A stretch of 64,000 bases of DNA from Curtobacterium sp. MCLR17_007 (lineage in GTDB: Bacteria; Actinomycetota; Actinomycetes; Actinomycetales; Microbacteriaceae). The stretch is taken from NCBI RefSeq assembly GCF_003234655.2, contig NZ_CP126271.1:1612001-1676000 (forward strand), given 5' to 3'. Of the stretch, positions 7,899-16,392 are shown piece by piece; position 1 is the stretch's first letter, and each line of letters opens with the position of its first letter. A program made the position numbers and the translations under genes. The notes below the pieces were generated by a model that was given only the letters and a program-made list of their open reading frames with translations, was not told the DNA's origin and ran no database searches.

Positions 7899-8849
7899 AT
7901 GCCTGTGCCCCCGCACCACCCCCAGACACTCTCTCCCGCCCCGCTGACCCGCCGTGAAGCTCTCGCCGCCGAACGCGCCGCAGCGAGTACCCAAACCCGC
8001 CGCACCAGCACGGCACCCCGGGCTGGTGTCCGCCCAGTCGCCGTGCGGCCACTACCGGCACCGGCACCGACCGTCGCCGCAGCACCGACCCGAGGTCGCA
8101 CGCTGCGGTCCCGCGCGCTGGCAGCGATCCCCGTCACCGGGGCGACCGCGGCGATGGCGCTGTTCGCCGCCGCGGCACTGCCCGCCCAAGCCACCACCGG
8201 CCCCACGGCCACCGTGCCCGGTATCAGCCCAGTCATCACCGGGCAGAGCTTCACCGCTGCCGGCGTGACGGTCTCGGCCGACCGCGACGGGTACACCGTC
8301 ACCAAGCCTGCACCGAAACCGACCATCACCACCACCAAGCCCGCTGGCACGGCGACAGCAGCCAGCAGCGAAGCGACCACACCAACGGCCGCGACCGGCG
8401 CGATCGTGAACACCGGCGCGGGCGATATCCGCTGGCCCGTCGCCGGCGCCATCCGGATCAGCTCACCCTTCGGCGCACGCAGCGCCCCGTGCGCGGCATG
8501 CTCGTCGATGCATCAAGGTGCGGACATCACCCCCGGCGCCGGCACCCCGATCGGTGCCGTCGCCGCCGGCACCGTCCGCGTCTCCGGCACGCACCCGGAG
8601 TACGGCCAGTACGTCATCATCGACCACCAGATCGACGGGCAGACCATCTCCACCCTCTACGCGCACATGATCTTCGGCTCATCCCCGCTGCGCGCCGGGC
8701 AGCAGGTCACCGTGGGGCAGCTCGTCGGCCTCGTCGGCAACACCGGAGCCAGCACTGGCGCGCACCTGCACCTGCAAGTGATGCTCGGCGGCGTGACCCC
8801 GGTCGATCCGATCGCCTGGCTCACCGCGAACGCGGGACGCACCTTGTGA
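7899..8849 (+). CDS. M23 family metallopeptidase with N-terminal membrane anchor, module A
   Basis: This encodes 316 residues: a basic N-terminus, one hydrophobic helix at about 72-98, a Thr/Ala/Pro linker and a C-terminal LytM/M23 domain. Zn ligands are visible as HQGAD (His205, Asp209) and HLH (His289, His291), so it should be an active peptidoglycan endopeptidase outside the membrane. GGAG at 7894-7897 is spaced better for a GTG at 7905 than for the ATG at 7899, so the true start may be two codons later. A homologue at 37280-38155 lies in copper module B. Confidence 0.85.
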   Translation: MPVPPHHPQTLSPAPLTRREALAAERAAASTQTRRTSTAPRAGVRPVAVRPLPAPAPTVAAAPTRGRTLRSRALAAIPVTGATAAMALFAAAALPAQATTGPTATVPGISPVITGQSFTAAGVTVSADRDGYTVTKPAPKPTITTTKPAGTATAASSEATTPTAATGAIVNTGAGDIRWPVAGAIRISSPFGARSAPCAACSSMHQGADITPGAGTPIGAVAAGTVRVSGTHPEYGQYVIIDHQIDGQTISTLYAHMIFGSSPLRAGQQVTVGQLVGLVGNTGASTGAHLHLQVMLGGVTPVDPIAWLTANAGRTL

Positions 8850-8901
8850 TCCCGACATCGGGTGGCGCGACGCGGCGGTACCCGCCCGTGCGCTCGCCAT
8901 C

Positions 8902-10206
8902 ATGTTGGCGCTCGTCGTCGCTTCCGCGGCTCCTTTCGCCGCTCCCACCTCGGCGACTGCGGCGAGCTTTCCGACGTGGGACCAGGTCGAAGCCGCCCGC
9001 GGAAGCGAGCAAGCCAAGCAAACACAGATCCGCTCGTTGACGGCGCTGATTGATCAGCTCCAGCAACGGACCCAGGCTGCGAAGGACCGCGCCGCGGCGG
9101 CTGGGCAGTCGTACCAGCAGGCACAGGACGACCTCGATCAAGCATCCGCCGTGCACGCCAAGCTCGCCGCCAGCACCGCGGCCGCACGCGAGGACGCCGA
9201 CGAGCTCGGGAGCACCGTCGGACAGGTAGCGGCAGCGATGACTCGACGTGGCGGGAACGGGATCGGTGCCGGCGCGATCATCGGCGATGACGACCCCGAC
9301 GCGTTCCTACGGCGGATGAGCATGTCGAGCAAGATCGGTGAGCAGGTCGACGGGCTCTACACCCGCGCGAGCACCTCGGCCAAAACCGCGTCCGCCCTCG
9401 CGGCGCAAGCGAAGGTCGCGAAGACCGCCCGCACGAAACTTGCCACCGCCGCCAAGACCGCCCTCAACAAAGCGGTCGCAGCCAGCGATGCTGCCGCAAC
9501 GGCGGAGCAAGCTGAGCGGGACAACGTGGGCACCATGCAGGCGCAGCTGGTGACGCTGCGAGATGACCGTCTCAGCATCGAGCAGGGCTACCAATCAGGC
9601 GTCCGCGCTCGAACCGCCGCAGCAGCCGCAGCCGCCGCAGCCGCAGCAGCCGCAAAAGCCGCAGCTGAGGCACGTGCTCGCCAGCAGGCGGCCGCCGCAG
9701 CAGCAGCCGCGGCCGCGGCCGCCCGCCCAGCGCCGGAGCAATCCGCTGCACCGGCCCCGGTGGGTGCAACACCACGCCCAACGGGTGGTAGCTCCACATC
9801 GGGGTGGACTCGGCCCATCACCTCGTACAGCTTCTACCAGGCCTACGGGTACCGGATTCACCCCGTCTACGGCGATTACCGACTCCACGCCGGCGCCGAC
9901 TTCAGCGCCGCATGCGGCACCCCGATCTACGCCACCGCTGCAGGCACCGTCACCTACGCCGGCCCCTACGGCGGCTACGGCAACATCGTGATCATCGACC
10001 ACGGCGGCGGCATCACCAGCGCCTACGCCCACGTGTACGCCACCGGCATCTACGTCAGAACCGGGCAAAACATCGCCGCCGGGCAAAACATCGCCGGCGT
10101 CGGCAACGCCGGCGTTTCCACCGGCTGCCACCTGCACTTCGAGATCCGCAACAACGGCGTCGCCACCGATCCCATGGCCTTCCTCGCCACACGAGGAGTC
10201 AACTAA
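8902..10206 (+). CDS. Secreted M23 peptidase with coiled-coil N-terminus, module A
   Basis: This encodes 434 residues with a signal peptide ending near ATAASFP and a long Ala/Gln/Arg-rich coiled coil (about 25-235). Poly-Ala stretches follow, then a C-terminal M23 domain with HAGAD and HLHFEI Zn-ligand motifs. The architecture matches EnvC/NlpD-like or RipA-partner murein hydrolases. Two cysteines (AACGTP, STGCHLH) may form a disulfide. It starts 53 bp after the previous peptidase, and the pair recurs at 35452-38155. The short n-region of the signal peptide makes the exact start uncertain. The link to copper is by operon only. Confidence 0.85.
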   Translation: MLALVVASAAPFAAPTSATAASFPTWDQVEAARGSEQAKQTQIRSLTALIDQLQQRTQAAKDRAAAAGQSYQQAQDDLDQASAVHAKLAASTAAAREDADELGSTVGQVAAAMTRRGGNGIGAGAIIGDDDPDAFLRRMSMSSKIGEQVDGLYTRASTSAKTASALAAQAKVAKTARTKLATAAKTALNKAVAASDAAATAEQAERDNVGTMQAQLVTLRDDRLSIEQGYQSGVRARTAAAAAAAAAAAAAKAAAEARARQQAAAAAAAAAAAARPAPEQSAAPAPVGATPRPTGGSSTSGWTRPITSYSFYQAYGYRIHPVYGDYRLHAGADFSAACGTPIYATAAGTVTYAGPYGGYGNIVIIDHGGGITSAYAHVYATGIYVRTGQNIAAGQNIAGVGNAGVSTGCHLHFEIRNNGVATDPMAFLATRGVN

Positions 10207-10291
10207 CCGCAGGGCTCCGCACACTCGTCCGACGCCATCCGGTGTCGGCGCATCACCAGAACCAGCAACACCGACGGAAAGGACAACGCAC

Positions 10292-10696
10292 ATGAGCACC
10301 ACCACGGACATGCTCCGCACCTACCCGAAGGACCTCGGCGGCATCGACCAAGCAGCCCTCGCAGCGTGTATCGACGCCTGCTTCGAATGCGCGCAAACCT
10401 GTACTGCCTGCGCCGACGCGTGCCTGTCCGAGAACATGGTCGCCGAACTCACCAAGTGCATCCGCACCAACCTCGACTGCGCCGACGTCTGCGCCAGCAC
10501 CGGCAACGTGCTCTCACGCCACACCGGCTACGACGCCACCCTCACCCGCGCCGTCCTCGAGGCCTGCCGCGCCGCGTGCAAGGCGTGCGGCGACGAATGC
10601 GCCCAGCACGCCGACATGCACGAGCACTGCAAGATCTGCGCCGAGGCCTGCCGCCGCTGCGAAGAAGCCTGCACCACGCTCCTCGCAACGCTCTAA
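10292..10696 (+). CDS. Csp3-like four-helix copper storage protein
   Basis: This encodes 134 residues with 18 cysteines arranged as CxxxC and CxxC repeats along predicted helices. It has no signal peptide, the pattern of cytosolic Csp3 proteins that fill a four-helix bundle with many Cu(I) ions. It is the last gene of copper module A and is followed by a strong terminator at 10709. Its role would be a cytosolic copper sink working beside CopZ and CopA. No copy was found in module B. Confidence 0.92.
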   Translation: MSTTTDMLRTYPKDLGGIDQAALAACIDACFECAQTCTACADACLSENMVAELTKCIRTNLDCADVCASTGNVLSRHTGYDATLTRAVLEACRAACKACGDECAQHADMHEHCKICAEACRRCEEACTTLLATL

Positions 10697-10708
10697 CAAC
10701 ACGAACGC

Positions 10709-10741
10709 CGATCGAGGGGTGCTTCATGCGCCCCTCGATCG
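10709..10741 (+). terminator. Terminator after copper module A
   Basis: CGATCGAGGGG and CCCCTCGATCG form an 11-bp perfect stem 12 bp after the csp stop codon. No clear U-run follows. Confidence 0.7.
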
Positions 10742-10771
10742 CGCTTCTCGCTCGCAGCGCTTCCGCTGAGG

Positions 10772-10802
10772 GGTGAGCAGCTTCACTGCTTCGTGTCGGG
10801 CG
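10772..10802 (+). repeat. Possible degenerate internal transposon end
   Basis: GGTGAGCAG followed by CTTC and then TCGTGTCG resembles the terminal repeat (TGTGAGCAG...TCTGTGTCG) with one changed base and a small insertion. It lies exactly where parA loses its 5' end, so it may mark an older insertion boundary. Confidence 0.4.
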
Positions 10803-10850
10803 AACGCTTTGGCTGCAGGAATGCGGGCATCCTGCACCGTGAGAAGCGCG

Positions 10851-11417
10851 GTGGACCTTGATCCGTCTCAGCGCACGCTTACTGATTGGGCTGAGACCGC
10901 CGATGAGCAGGGGATCGCACTGCCGTTCGACTTCACCGATGAGAACGATCCTGCAGTACTTCGTCAGCTTCGTGCCGCCGACAGCTGGGACACGATCTTC
11001 GTAGACACTCCGGGGAACCTTGAACCTTCCGCGGCGGAACGGATTGGTCTGGTGCTCGACTCAACCGACTTCGCAGTCCTTCCACTTGAGCCGCAGCCGG
11101 CGAGCATTCGGCCGCTGCTCCGGACGATCAAATCTCTCGTGGAGCCACGAGGCATCTCGTACCGCGCTGTCATCAGCCGCGTGGGCCGCAACGAGGCGTC
11201 CTACGCGCGGAAGGACGACACTTTCAAGGCACTCGATGGCGCCGAGATCCCGCATCTGAACACCTGGATCCGCGAGTACATCGCGCATTCGGATGCGCAA
11301 GGCACCGGCGAGGTCGTCACCAACTACGCGCCGACCCGCAACACGAGCCTTGCGGTGGATGACTTTATGTCGGCAGCGCTCGAGCTGACCACGATCTGGG
11401 CTAACGGAGGGAAGTAG
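10851..11417 (+). pseudogene. parA: ParA-type partition ATPase, 5'-truncated
   Basis: The frame encodes the C-terminal ~188 residues of a plasmid ParA ATPase. The Walker A' region VDLDPS and the Walker B strand IFVDTPGN are present, but the P-loop (GKTT) that must precede them is missing. The open frame runs on 5' to a GTG at 10773, but that part (10773-10850) is unrelated sequence. A product would not bind ATP normally. It is followed at 11420 by a small partner gene, the usual parA-parB layout of low-copy plasmids. Confidence 0.75.
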
Positions 11418-11419
11418 TC

Positions 11420-11791
11420 ATGGCGCGCGCAAACCTAGCCGGCATCATCGGCAAACAGGTTGAGACCGTCCCGGTGCCCACTACCAAAGCGGAGCCCGAG
11501 AAGTCCCAACCATCTGCGGCGGTTTTGAACGACATCGGAGCAGATGTGCCGAAGTGGCTCACATTCGAGCCGAAACCGACGCGACAGCGGCACGACCAGC
11601 TGGCCTGGATCGAAGCCAAACGCAAGGAGCTCAACGTCCTTCGTGGCCGGGCGGGCGAGCGGTTGACCGACAACACGCTGATTCGAGTTGCCGTCGACCT
11701 GCTCATAGCCAACGGCGACCGCTTGAGCGGCACGACCGAGGCAGAACTGCGCGAATCCTTAGGGATCCGCGACGCTGATCTTTCTGGCTGA
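11420..11791 (+). CDS. Small ParB-like/centromere-binding partner protein
   Basis: This encodes 123 residues with a flexible N-terminus. The C-terminal region (RLTDNTLIRVAVDLLI) looks like a ribbon-helix-helix DNA-binding unit. Its start follows the parA stop by 2 bp, after the ribosome-binding sequence GGAGGG. Position and size match the centromere-binding adaptor of class Ib plasmid partition systems. The family is not certain. With a truncated parA, partition is probably lost. Confidence 0.6.
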   Translation: MARANLAGIIGKQVETVPVPTTKAEPEKSQPSAAVLNDIGADVPKWLTFEPKPTRQRHDQLAWIEAKRKELNVLRGRAGERLTDNTLIRVAVDLLIANGDRLSGTTEAELRESLGIRDADLSG

Positions 11792-11830
11792 GTTGCAACT
11801 TTCAAGTTGCTAACTACTTGCTTCGTTCTG

Positions 11831-12667
11831 TCAGACAGGATCGCTCGACCCAGGCGCCTGTAACGCTGGCCGAGCGGGTGCCGGCGCGATGACCTCCGCA
11901 GGCAGCTCCGCAGTGATGGAGAGAATTGCCTGCTTGTACTCCTCGACGTCTGCGGCGATCGCGATCGGTGCATGGCTCGCCAGCACAATAATCTCGAGGG
12001 CTGTCGCGAACCGTTTCAGTGCCACCCAGATGCCCTTTTCCTTGACCGGGGGGAGCACCGATCCAGGGTTGAGCTCCACTTGGCCGCGGAAGCGGTTCGC
12101 TTCTCGCTCGAGGGCGTCAAGGCCGCCCACCTTGAAGAGGTCGACGTCACGGATGGCGGAGTGCGCGTAGCCGAGCAGGGTCTCGCGAACTGTGTCTGGC
12201 AGGTCGGTTGCGTTATCGATCGAATCGATCAGCTCCTGAGCACTGTCTCGCACCTCAGCCAGCTGGTCGTCCTCCGGCACTGCTCCGGCTCCGGGGAGCC
12301 GTTGCAAGACGCGACTGCAGCTCTTCAAGGCCTGGACGTGCCCAGCGTTGAACTTCCGCTGCATCTGCACCATTTGAGTCGTCGATTCGGCCGCGATCGA
12401 CATGGCATCTCGCGCTGCCTCGAGCGCGGGCCTGAAGTCATCCAGGTTCTCCTCAGCGTGCTCTGTCGATAGGAGCAGATCGGCAATGAGCTTGGGCAGC
12501 ACGAAGAGCGGGGCGATGCCACCCAGGATCTCGATGCTGCTGGCGCCACCGGGTAGGTCCAGGTAGCGCCGCCACCCCTCGAGGACGGAGTCGTTGCCGT
12601 TCTCTCGCTCGCAGTGCTCAAGGAATCGGTACAGCCGGCCTGCCGGGTTGCTGAGGAACTTATCCAC
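11831..12667 (-). CDS. Conserved hypothetical helical protein
   Basis: This encodes 278 residues that I do not recognise. It looks almost all-helical, with a hydrophobic patch around IEILGGIAPLFVLPKLIADLLL (about 44-65), a charged middle and a second apolar stretch near IIVLASHAPIAIAADV. No signal peptide or catalytic motif is visible. Its start overlaps the end of the serine recombinase gene by 8 bp, so the two are probably co-transcribed. Codon use seems less GC-extreme than its neighbours, which fits a plasmid origin. Function unknown. Confidence 0.6.
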   Translation of the reverse strand: MDKFLSNPAGRLYRFLEHCERENGNDSVLEGWRRYLDLPGGASSIEILGGIAPLFVLPKLIADLLLSTEHAEENLDDFRPALEAARDAMSIAAESTTQMVQMQRKFNAGHVQALKSCSRVLQRLPGAGAVPEDDQLAEVRDSAQELIDSIDNATDLPDTVRETLLGYAHSAIRDVDLFKVGGLDALEREANRFRGQVELNPGSVLPPVKEKGIWVALKRFATALEIIVLASHAPIAIAADVEEYKQAILSITAELPAEVIAPAPARPALQAPGSSDPV

Positions 12668-13313
12668 GGGCTGACGCTACCTGAGCAACTGACGCTTCCG
12701 CCCGCGGGAGAGCGAGATCCGATGACGTTGCGACTGGGTGGCGATCGAGAGCCCGATACACCGTCGCTCGGCCGATGCCGAACAGTTCGACGAGCTCGGC
12801 GATCGAGTGGTCGCCGGCGCGGTGCAACGCGACGAGATGACGTTCCTGTGCGGGGGAGAGCTTGGGCTTCCGACCCTTGAGCTTGCCGCGCACCTTCGCG
12901 GTGGCCATGCCCTCTCGGGTCCGGGCGCGGATCAGGTCCGACTCGAACTCAGCCACCATGCCCAGCACGTTGAACAGCAACCGGCCGACAGGGTCCGTGG
13001 GGTCGTAGACCGATCCACCGAGGTTCAGGCGCACGCCGCGACGGGTCAGCTCCTCAGCGATGTCCGTTGCATCCCGCAGCGATCGCGCGAGCCGGTCAAG
13101 CTTCGTCACGACGAGTGTGTCTCCCGGACGGCAGGCAGCCAGCGCGGATTTCAGCCCCGGCCGATCACGTTTCGTGCCCGTCATGCCCTTGTCGGTGAAC
13201 ACGCGTTCCGACGGCACGCCGAGTGCCACCAGCGCGTCGGTTTGAGCGGTGAGGTCTTGGCCGTCGGTTGAGACGCGGGCGTAGCCGAGTGTCCATCCGG
13301 ATTCCATACTCAC
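12660..13313 (-). CDS. Serine recombinase (resolvase/invertase family)
   Basis: This encodes a 217-residue small serine recombinase. The catalytic Ser15 lies in LGYARVS, and the arm motif VVTKLDRLARS and the E-helix are normal. The C-terminal helix-turn-helix is SIAELVELFGIGRATVYRAL. It would cut and rejoin DNA at a res/inv site, possibly in the 79 bp before its start (13314-13392). It differs from the resolvases inside the two transposition modules and probably belonged to the plasmid that donated the parA region. Confidence 0.9.
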   Translation of the reverse strand: MSMESGWTLGYARVSTDGQDLTAQTDALVALGVPSERVFTDKGMTGTKRDRPGLKSALAACRPGDTLVVTKLDRLARSLRDATDIAEELTRRGVRLNLGGSVYDPTDPVGRLLFNVLGMVAEFESDLIRARTREGMATAKVRGKLKGRKPKLSPAQERHLVALHRAGDHSIAELVELFGIGRATVYRALDRHPVATSSDLALPRAEASVAQVASARG

Positions 13314-13392
13314 AGTCTCGCATAGGGCACCATCACCGGAACCTATTTCGGACTACCTATCTGAGACGCGCTGATGTCAGACGTTCCGCGGG

Positions 13393-13435
13393 TGTGAGCA
13401 GCCTCGATCTGTGTCGTCGTTTTCGCTGCGGTCCG
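13393..13435 (+). repeat. Internal copy of the transposon terminal repeat
   Basis: It begins TGTGAGCAG and matches the right end (45903-45945, inverted) at every base compared. It could pair with the right end to move a smaller 32.55-kb unit. No copy of ACCTACG flanks it. Confidence 0.8.
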
Positions 13436-13442
13436 TGCCGGG

Positions 13443-14255
13443 TCAGGTGGTGCCGATGACGAGGGTGCTGCGTGCGGCTTCGACGACGTCGTTGGTGATG
13501 ACGTCGAGCTCGTTGATCTTCAGGACGCGTTGGATCTGTGGGAGCAGGCGTTCGAGGAGGCGGAAGTTGCCGCGGGTGATGCGTTCGACCGCAGCGATGG
13601 CTTGCGCGTCGGTGAAGTCGTCGGGGTCGAGTGCCTTGCCGAGCTTTCGCCATTGGCGTTCGAGGACGAACAGCAGCTCGTCGTGGCCGAGGGGACGGTA
13701 CTGGTGGGCGAACCCGAGTCGGCTGTAAAGCTGCGGGTAATGGCTGAACTGCTTCTCGATGCCGGGCATGCCGATGAGGATCATCGCGATGCCGGTGCGG
13801 TCGTATTGGTCGCGGAGCCACTCGATCGCGTTGCCGGTGAGGCGTTCGGACTCGTCGATGATGATCAGCTCGAGCAAGGACGGGTTGGGGCCGTGCATGT
13901 GGTCGACGTGGCCGCCGTGGAGGATGAGGTGTTCCTCGATGCAGCGTTCGGTGCGGAGCATGTCGTGCCGAAGGTCGTCCTGCAGGGCGCGCATCGTTGC
14001 GGAGACTTCGGGCGTGTAAAAGACGGTCCGGGCGCGGTGGGCGGCGGCGTAGATCTTGGTGTCGTCTTCGCTTCGCGCGGCCCACCTGGCGATGAACGGG
14101 CCGATGCTGTCCCAGTGCGCGTAGCGGCGGGCTGAGAGGGTCTTACCGACGCCGGCAGGGCCGAAACAGACCCCGATGGTGTTCTGCTTCCGGACGGCGT
14201 CAGCGAACTCCGCGAACCGGCGGTGCTCCTTGGTGATGATGAACTGGCTCGTCAT
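13443..14255 (-). CDS. tniB: TniB-like AAA+ transposition ATPase, copy 1
   Basis: This encodes a 270-residue ATPase that would select targets and activate the DDE transposase. The Walker A motif is GPAGVGKT (32-39) and the Walker B motif ends in IIIDES (Asp134, Glu135). The family is the TniB/IstB/MuB-like AAA+ group. Its start overlaps the transposase stop by 4 bp. The protein is identical to the copy at 45083-45895. The gene lies immediately inside the terminal repeat. Confidence 0.9.
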   Translation of the reverse strand: MTSQFIITKEHRRFAEFADAVRKQNTIGVCFGPAGVGKTLSARRYAHWDSIGPFIARWAARSEDDTKIYAAAHRARTVFYTPEVSATMRALQDDLRHDMLRTERCIEEHLILHGGHVDHMHGPNPSLLELIIIDESERLTGNAIEWLRDQYDRTGIAMILIGMPGIEKQFSHYPQLYSRLGFAHQYRPLGHDELLFVLERQWRKLGKALDPDDFTDAQAIAAVERITRGNFRLLERLLPQIQRVLKINELDVITNDVVEAARSTLVIGTT

Positions 14256-15643
14256 GACCGGTCCTCCTCGTAGGTCTTTAGTCGCGGTTGATCCGGTGCG
14301 GGTGCTGGTGGGGTGTGATCATCGGGTGTCGGGCGGACGATCGCGATGCGTTCGCGGATCTGCCCGCGCAGGGCTCTTCGTTGCGCGTTCCGGGCGGCCT
14401 GGATCTGCTTGAGACTGATGGTCTCGGTCTGATGCGCGGTACTGATCGCGGTGCACAGGAACGCGTCGCGGTGAAAGACACGGATCTCGGTGACGTCGCG
14501 GGGGTCGTACCGGACGCTGACGGTGCTGCCCACGAAGGGTGCGAGAGTGGTTGCGGTATAGCGGAGCCCTTCAAAGTGGATGCCGTCTCGTTGCACGACG
14601 CGCGTGGTCGGGACGGTGAGCAGGAACCCGTCGAGCTGCTCGAGGGAGTCCGGCATTCGTGGCAGCCACCCGTCTGCGATCCACGCTTCCAGTGGGCTCT
14701 TCCGGAGCTCGCGGTGGATGCGGGCGTTGTAGCGGCGGATGAACGTGTTGATGGCACTGTCGACACCGGCGAGATCCAGCGCCGGCGTCGGCGCCGAGGA
14801 TCCGGGTGCGAGGTGGCCGGGGAGCGTTGGGAGCAGCTCGGTGTTGATGGTGCCGAAGAACCGCTCGATCTTCCCGCGGCCCTGGGGGCGAGCGACCTGC
14901 GAGTGGATGATGCGGAGGTGCAGCACGGCGGCGGTGTCGCCGATTCGGTGGCTGGTGAAGTCGGACCCGTGGTCTGTGTAGAGCACGTCTGGGATCCCGC
15001 AGACAGGCCAGTCCGGTTCCGGCTTGTGCCAGATCGCTTGCCGGAGCGCGAGCGCGGTGTTCGCGGCGGATGGGGCGCCGAGGAACACCATGTACCCGCA
15101 GACCGCGCGGGAGTAGTCGTCGAGGATCACCGTCAACCACGGCCGTTCGGGCTTGCCGTCGGGTCCGACGATGAGCAGGTCGAGCATCGTATGGTCCGCC
15201 TGCCAGATCGCGTTGGGGCGATCCGCACGACGTCGGAGCAGCAGTTCGTGCTTGTCCCGATATGACGCGGGCCCCTCAAGCGCGAGCGTCACCATCCCGG
15301 GATCAAGCCCGTTCACGATCGACCGCACAACGGAGTATGACGGCGCCGAGAGACCTCGTTTGGTGCAGTAATTGTCGACCTGGCGGTGAATCGTGGCGAT
15401 CGAGGGTCGTGGCTTGGTGAGTGCGAGCCCCTCAATCAGGCGCACCAGTTCCGGTGCCGTCCGTCGGGCGCCGTGATCGGTGCGGGTGCCGTCGGCGAGA
15501 GCCGGGTATCCGCCGGTTCGGTAGCGGGCCAGCCAGCGTTGCAGGGTGCGCTCAGCGACGCCCGTGGTGCGGGCCAGGGTGGCGAGCGGGATGGCGTCCT
15601 CGACGTGCAGTCGAAGGATGCCCCACCGCTCGCTCGCGTCCAT
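14252..15643 (-). CDS. tniA: DDE transposase with Mu-type C-terminal domain, copy 1
   Basis: This encodes a 463-residue transposase that cuts and joins the element's ends. N-terminal helix-turn-helix segments (about 15-60) precede an RNase H-fold core with Asp150 (QADHT), Asp224 (YTDHGSDF) and Glu260 (GRGKIERFF), the classic D-D-35-E spacing. The C-terminal beta-barrel and a basic tail follow. It is of the Tn552/TniA/Mu type and coupled to a TniB-like ATPase. It differs from the copy at 43695-45086 at many positions, mostly near the N- and C-termini. Confidence 0.92.
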   Translation of the reverse strand: MDASERWGILRLHVEDAIPLATLARTTGVAERTLQRWLARYRTGGYPALADGTRTDHGARRTAPELVRLIEGLALTKPRPSIATIHRQVDNYCTKRGLSAPSYSVVRSIVNGLDPGMVTLALEGPASYRDKHELLLRRRADRPNAIWQADHTMLDLLIVGPDGKPERPWLTVILDDYSRAVCGYMVFLGAPSAANTALALRQAIWHKPEPDWPVCGIPDVLYTDHGSDFTSHRIGDTAAVLHLRIIHSQVARPQGRGKIERFFGTINTELLPTLPGHLAPGSSAPTPALDLAGVDSAINTFIRRYNARIHRELRKSPLEAWIADGWLPRMPDSLEQLDGFLLTVPTTRVVQRDGIHFEGLRYTATTLAPFVGSTVSVRYDPRDVTEIRVFHRDAFLCTAISTAHQTETISLKQIQAARNAQRRALRGQIRERIAIVRPTPDDHTPPAPAPDQPRLKTYEEDRS

Positions 15644-15649
15644 GGCCAG

Positions 15650-16252
15650 CTACATCGTTGGGGAAGGCTTGGTTCGTCGCGCCGCGACGGGCTCGGCGTG
15701 CTTCGCGAGTGCACGGTAGATGGTGGTGCGGCTAACGCCGAGCACGTCGCCGATCTGCGCGACGGTCATGTCCTGCTGTTCGTAGAGCCGGCGTGCGGTG
15801 CGCACCTGGTCCGCGGAGAGCCGAGATGGTCGGCCGCCGGTGCGGCCGCGGGCTCGAGCGGCGGCGAGGCCGGCGTTGGTGCGTTCCTTGATGAGGTCCC
15901 GTTCGAACTCCGCCAACGCGGCGAAGACGTGGAACACGAGCCGGCCGCCGGGCGAGGTGGTGTCGATGGTCTCCTGCAGGGACCGGAACCCGATGCTGCG
16001 CTCGGCGAGAGCGTGCAGCTGATCGATGAGGTGCCGGATGGACCGGCCGAGCCGGTCGAGTCGCCAGACGACAAGAGTGTCGCCGGGGCGGAGCTGGTCG
16101 AGGAGCTTGTCGAGCTCGGGCCGGTGTTGGAGCGACCCGGACATGGTGTCGACGAACACGCGGTAGCAGCCAGCGGCGTTGAGCGCGTCGATCTGCAGCG
16201 ACGCGTCCTGGTCTGTGGTGGACACGCGCGCGTACCCGAGAAGGTGACCCAT
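15650..16252 (-). CDS. tniR: Serine resolvase of the transposon, copy 1
   Basis: This encodes a 200-residue resolvase with catalytic Ser11 in GYARVS, VVWRLDRLGRS in the active-site region and a C-terminal helix-turn-helix (VAQIGDVLGVSRTTIYRAL). It should resolve cointegrates at the res-like region 16253-16382. It is the only intact resolvase of this type here, because the second copy is frameshifted. ATG at 16252 is used; in-frame extension upstream crosses res. Confidence 0.9.
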   Translation of the reverse strand: MGHLLGYARVSTTDQDASLQIDALNAAGCYRVFVDTMSGSLQHRPELDKLLDQLRPGDTLVVWRLDRLGRSIRHLIDQLHALAERSIGFRSLQETIDTTSPGGRLVFHVFAALAEFERDLIKERTNAGLAAARARGRTGGRPSRLSADQVRTARRLYEQQDMTVAQIGDVLGVSRTTIYRALAKHAEPVAARRTKPSPTM

Positions 16253-16382
16253 GAAGAGAACGTAGCGAAACTCGACCAGGAGGGGTAGTGGCGGCACGTA
16301 GATTCTGGGACTGGGTTCCGCTACAAGACACGGCGCCTCGCACCCTGACTGACCGCCGGTACGGATAGTTGTAGCGGAATCG
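16253..16382. promoter_or_regulatory. Candidate res site and resolvase promoter, copy 1
   Basis: The segment holds repeated half-sites of the CGCTAC/GTAGCG type at three places, as expected for the multiple resolvase-binding subsites of a res site. Homology with the second copy ends abruptly at 16382. Confidence 0.5.
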
Positions 16383-16392
16383 TTCGTATTTG

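Larger units (their letters stand above)
13393..16382 (-). mobile_element. Transposition module copy 1 (intact)
   Basis: A 2990-bp unit starts at an internal terminal repeat (13393) and contains a TniB-like ATPase, a DDE transposase, a resolvase and a res-like region. It is repeated in reverse orientation at 42957-45945. The outer ~885 bp (repeat plus the whole ATPase gene) look identical in the two copies, whereas the transposase and res region have diverged. All three genes of this copy are intact. Confidence 0.85.

Noticed and set aside
9600..9725. Alanine-codon repeats in the peptidase gene as a regulatory repeat
   Set aside because: They simply encode the poly-Ala linker of the secreted peptidase and vary in codon, so no separate DNA function is claimed.
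2283..16382. A smaller transposon bounded by the ends at 2283 and 13393
   Set aside because: Both ends point the same way on the plus strand, so they cannot form an inverted pair; only the right end at 45945 is inverted to either.
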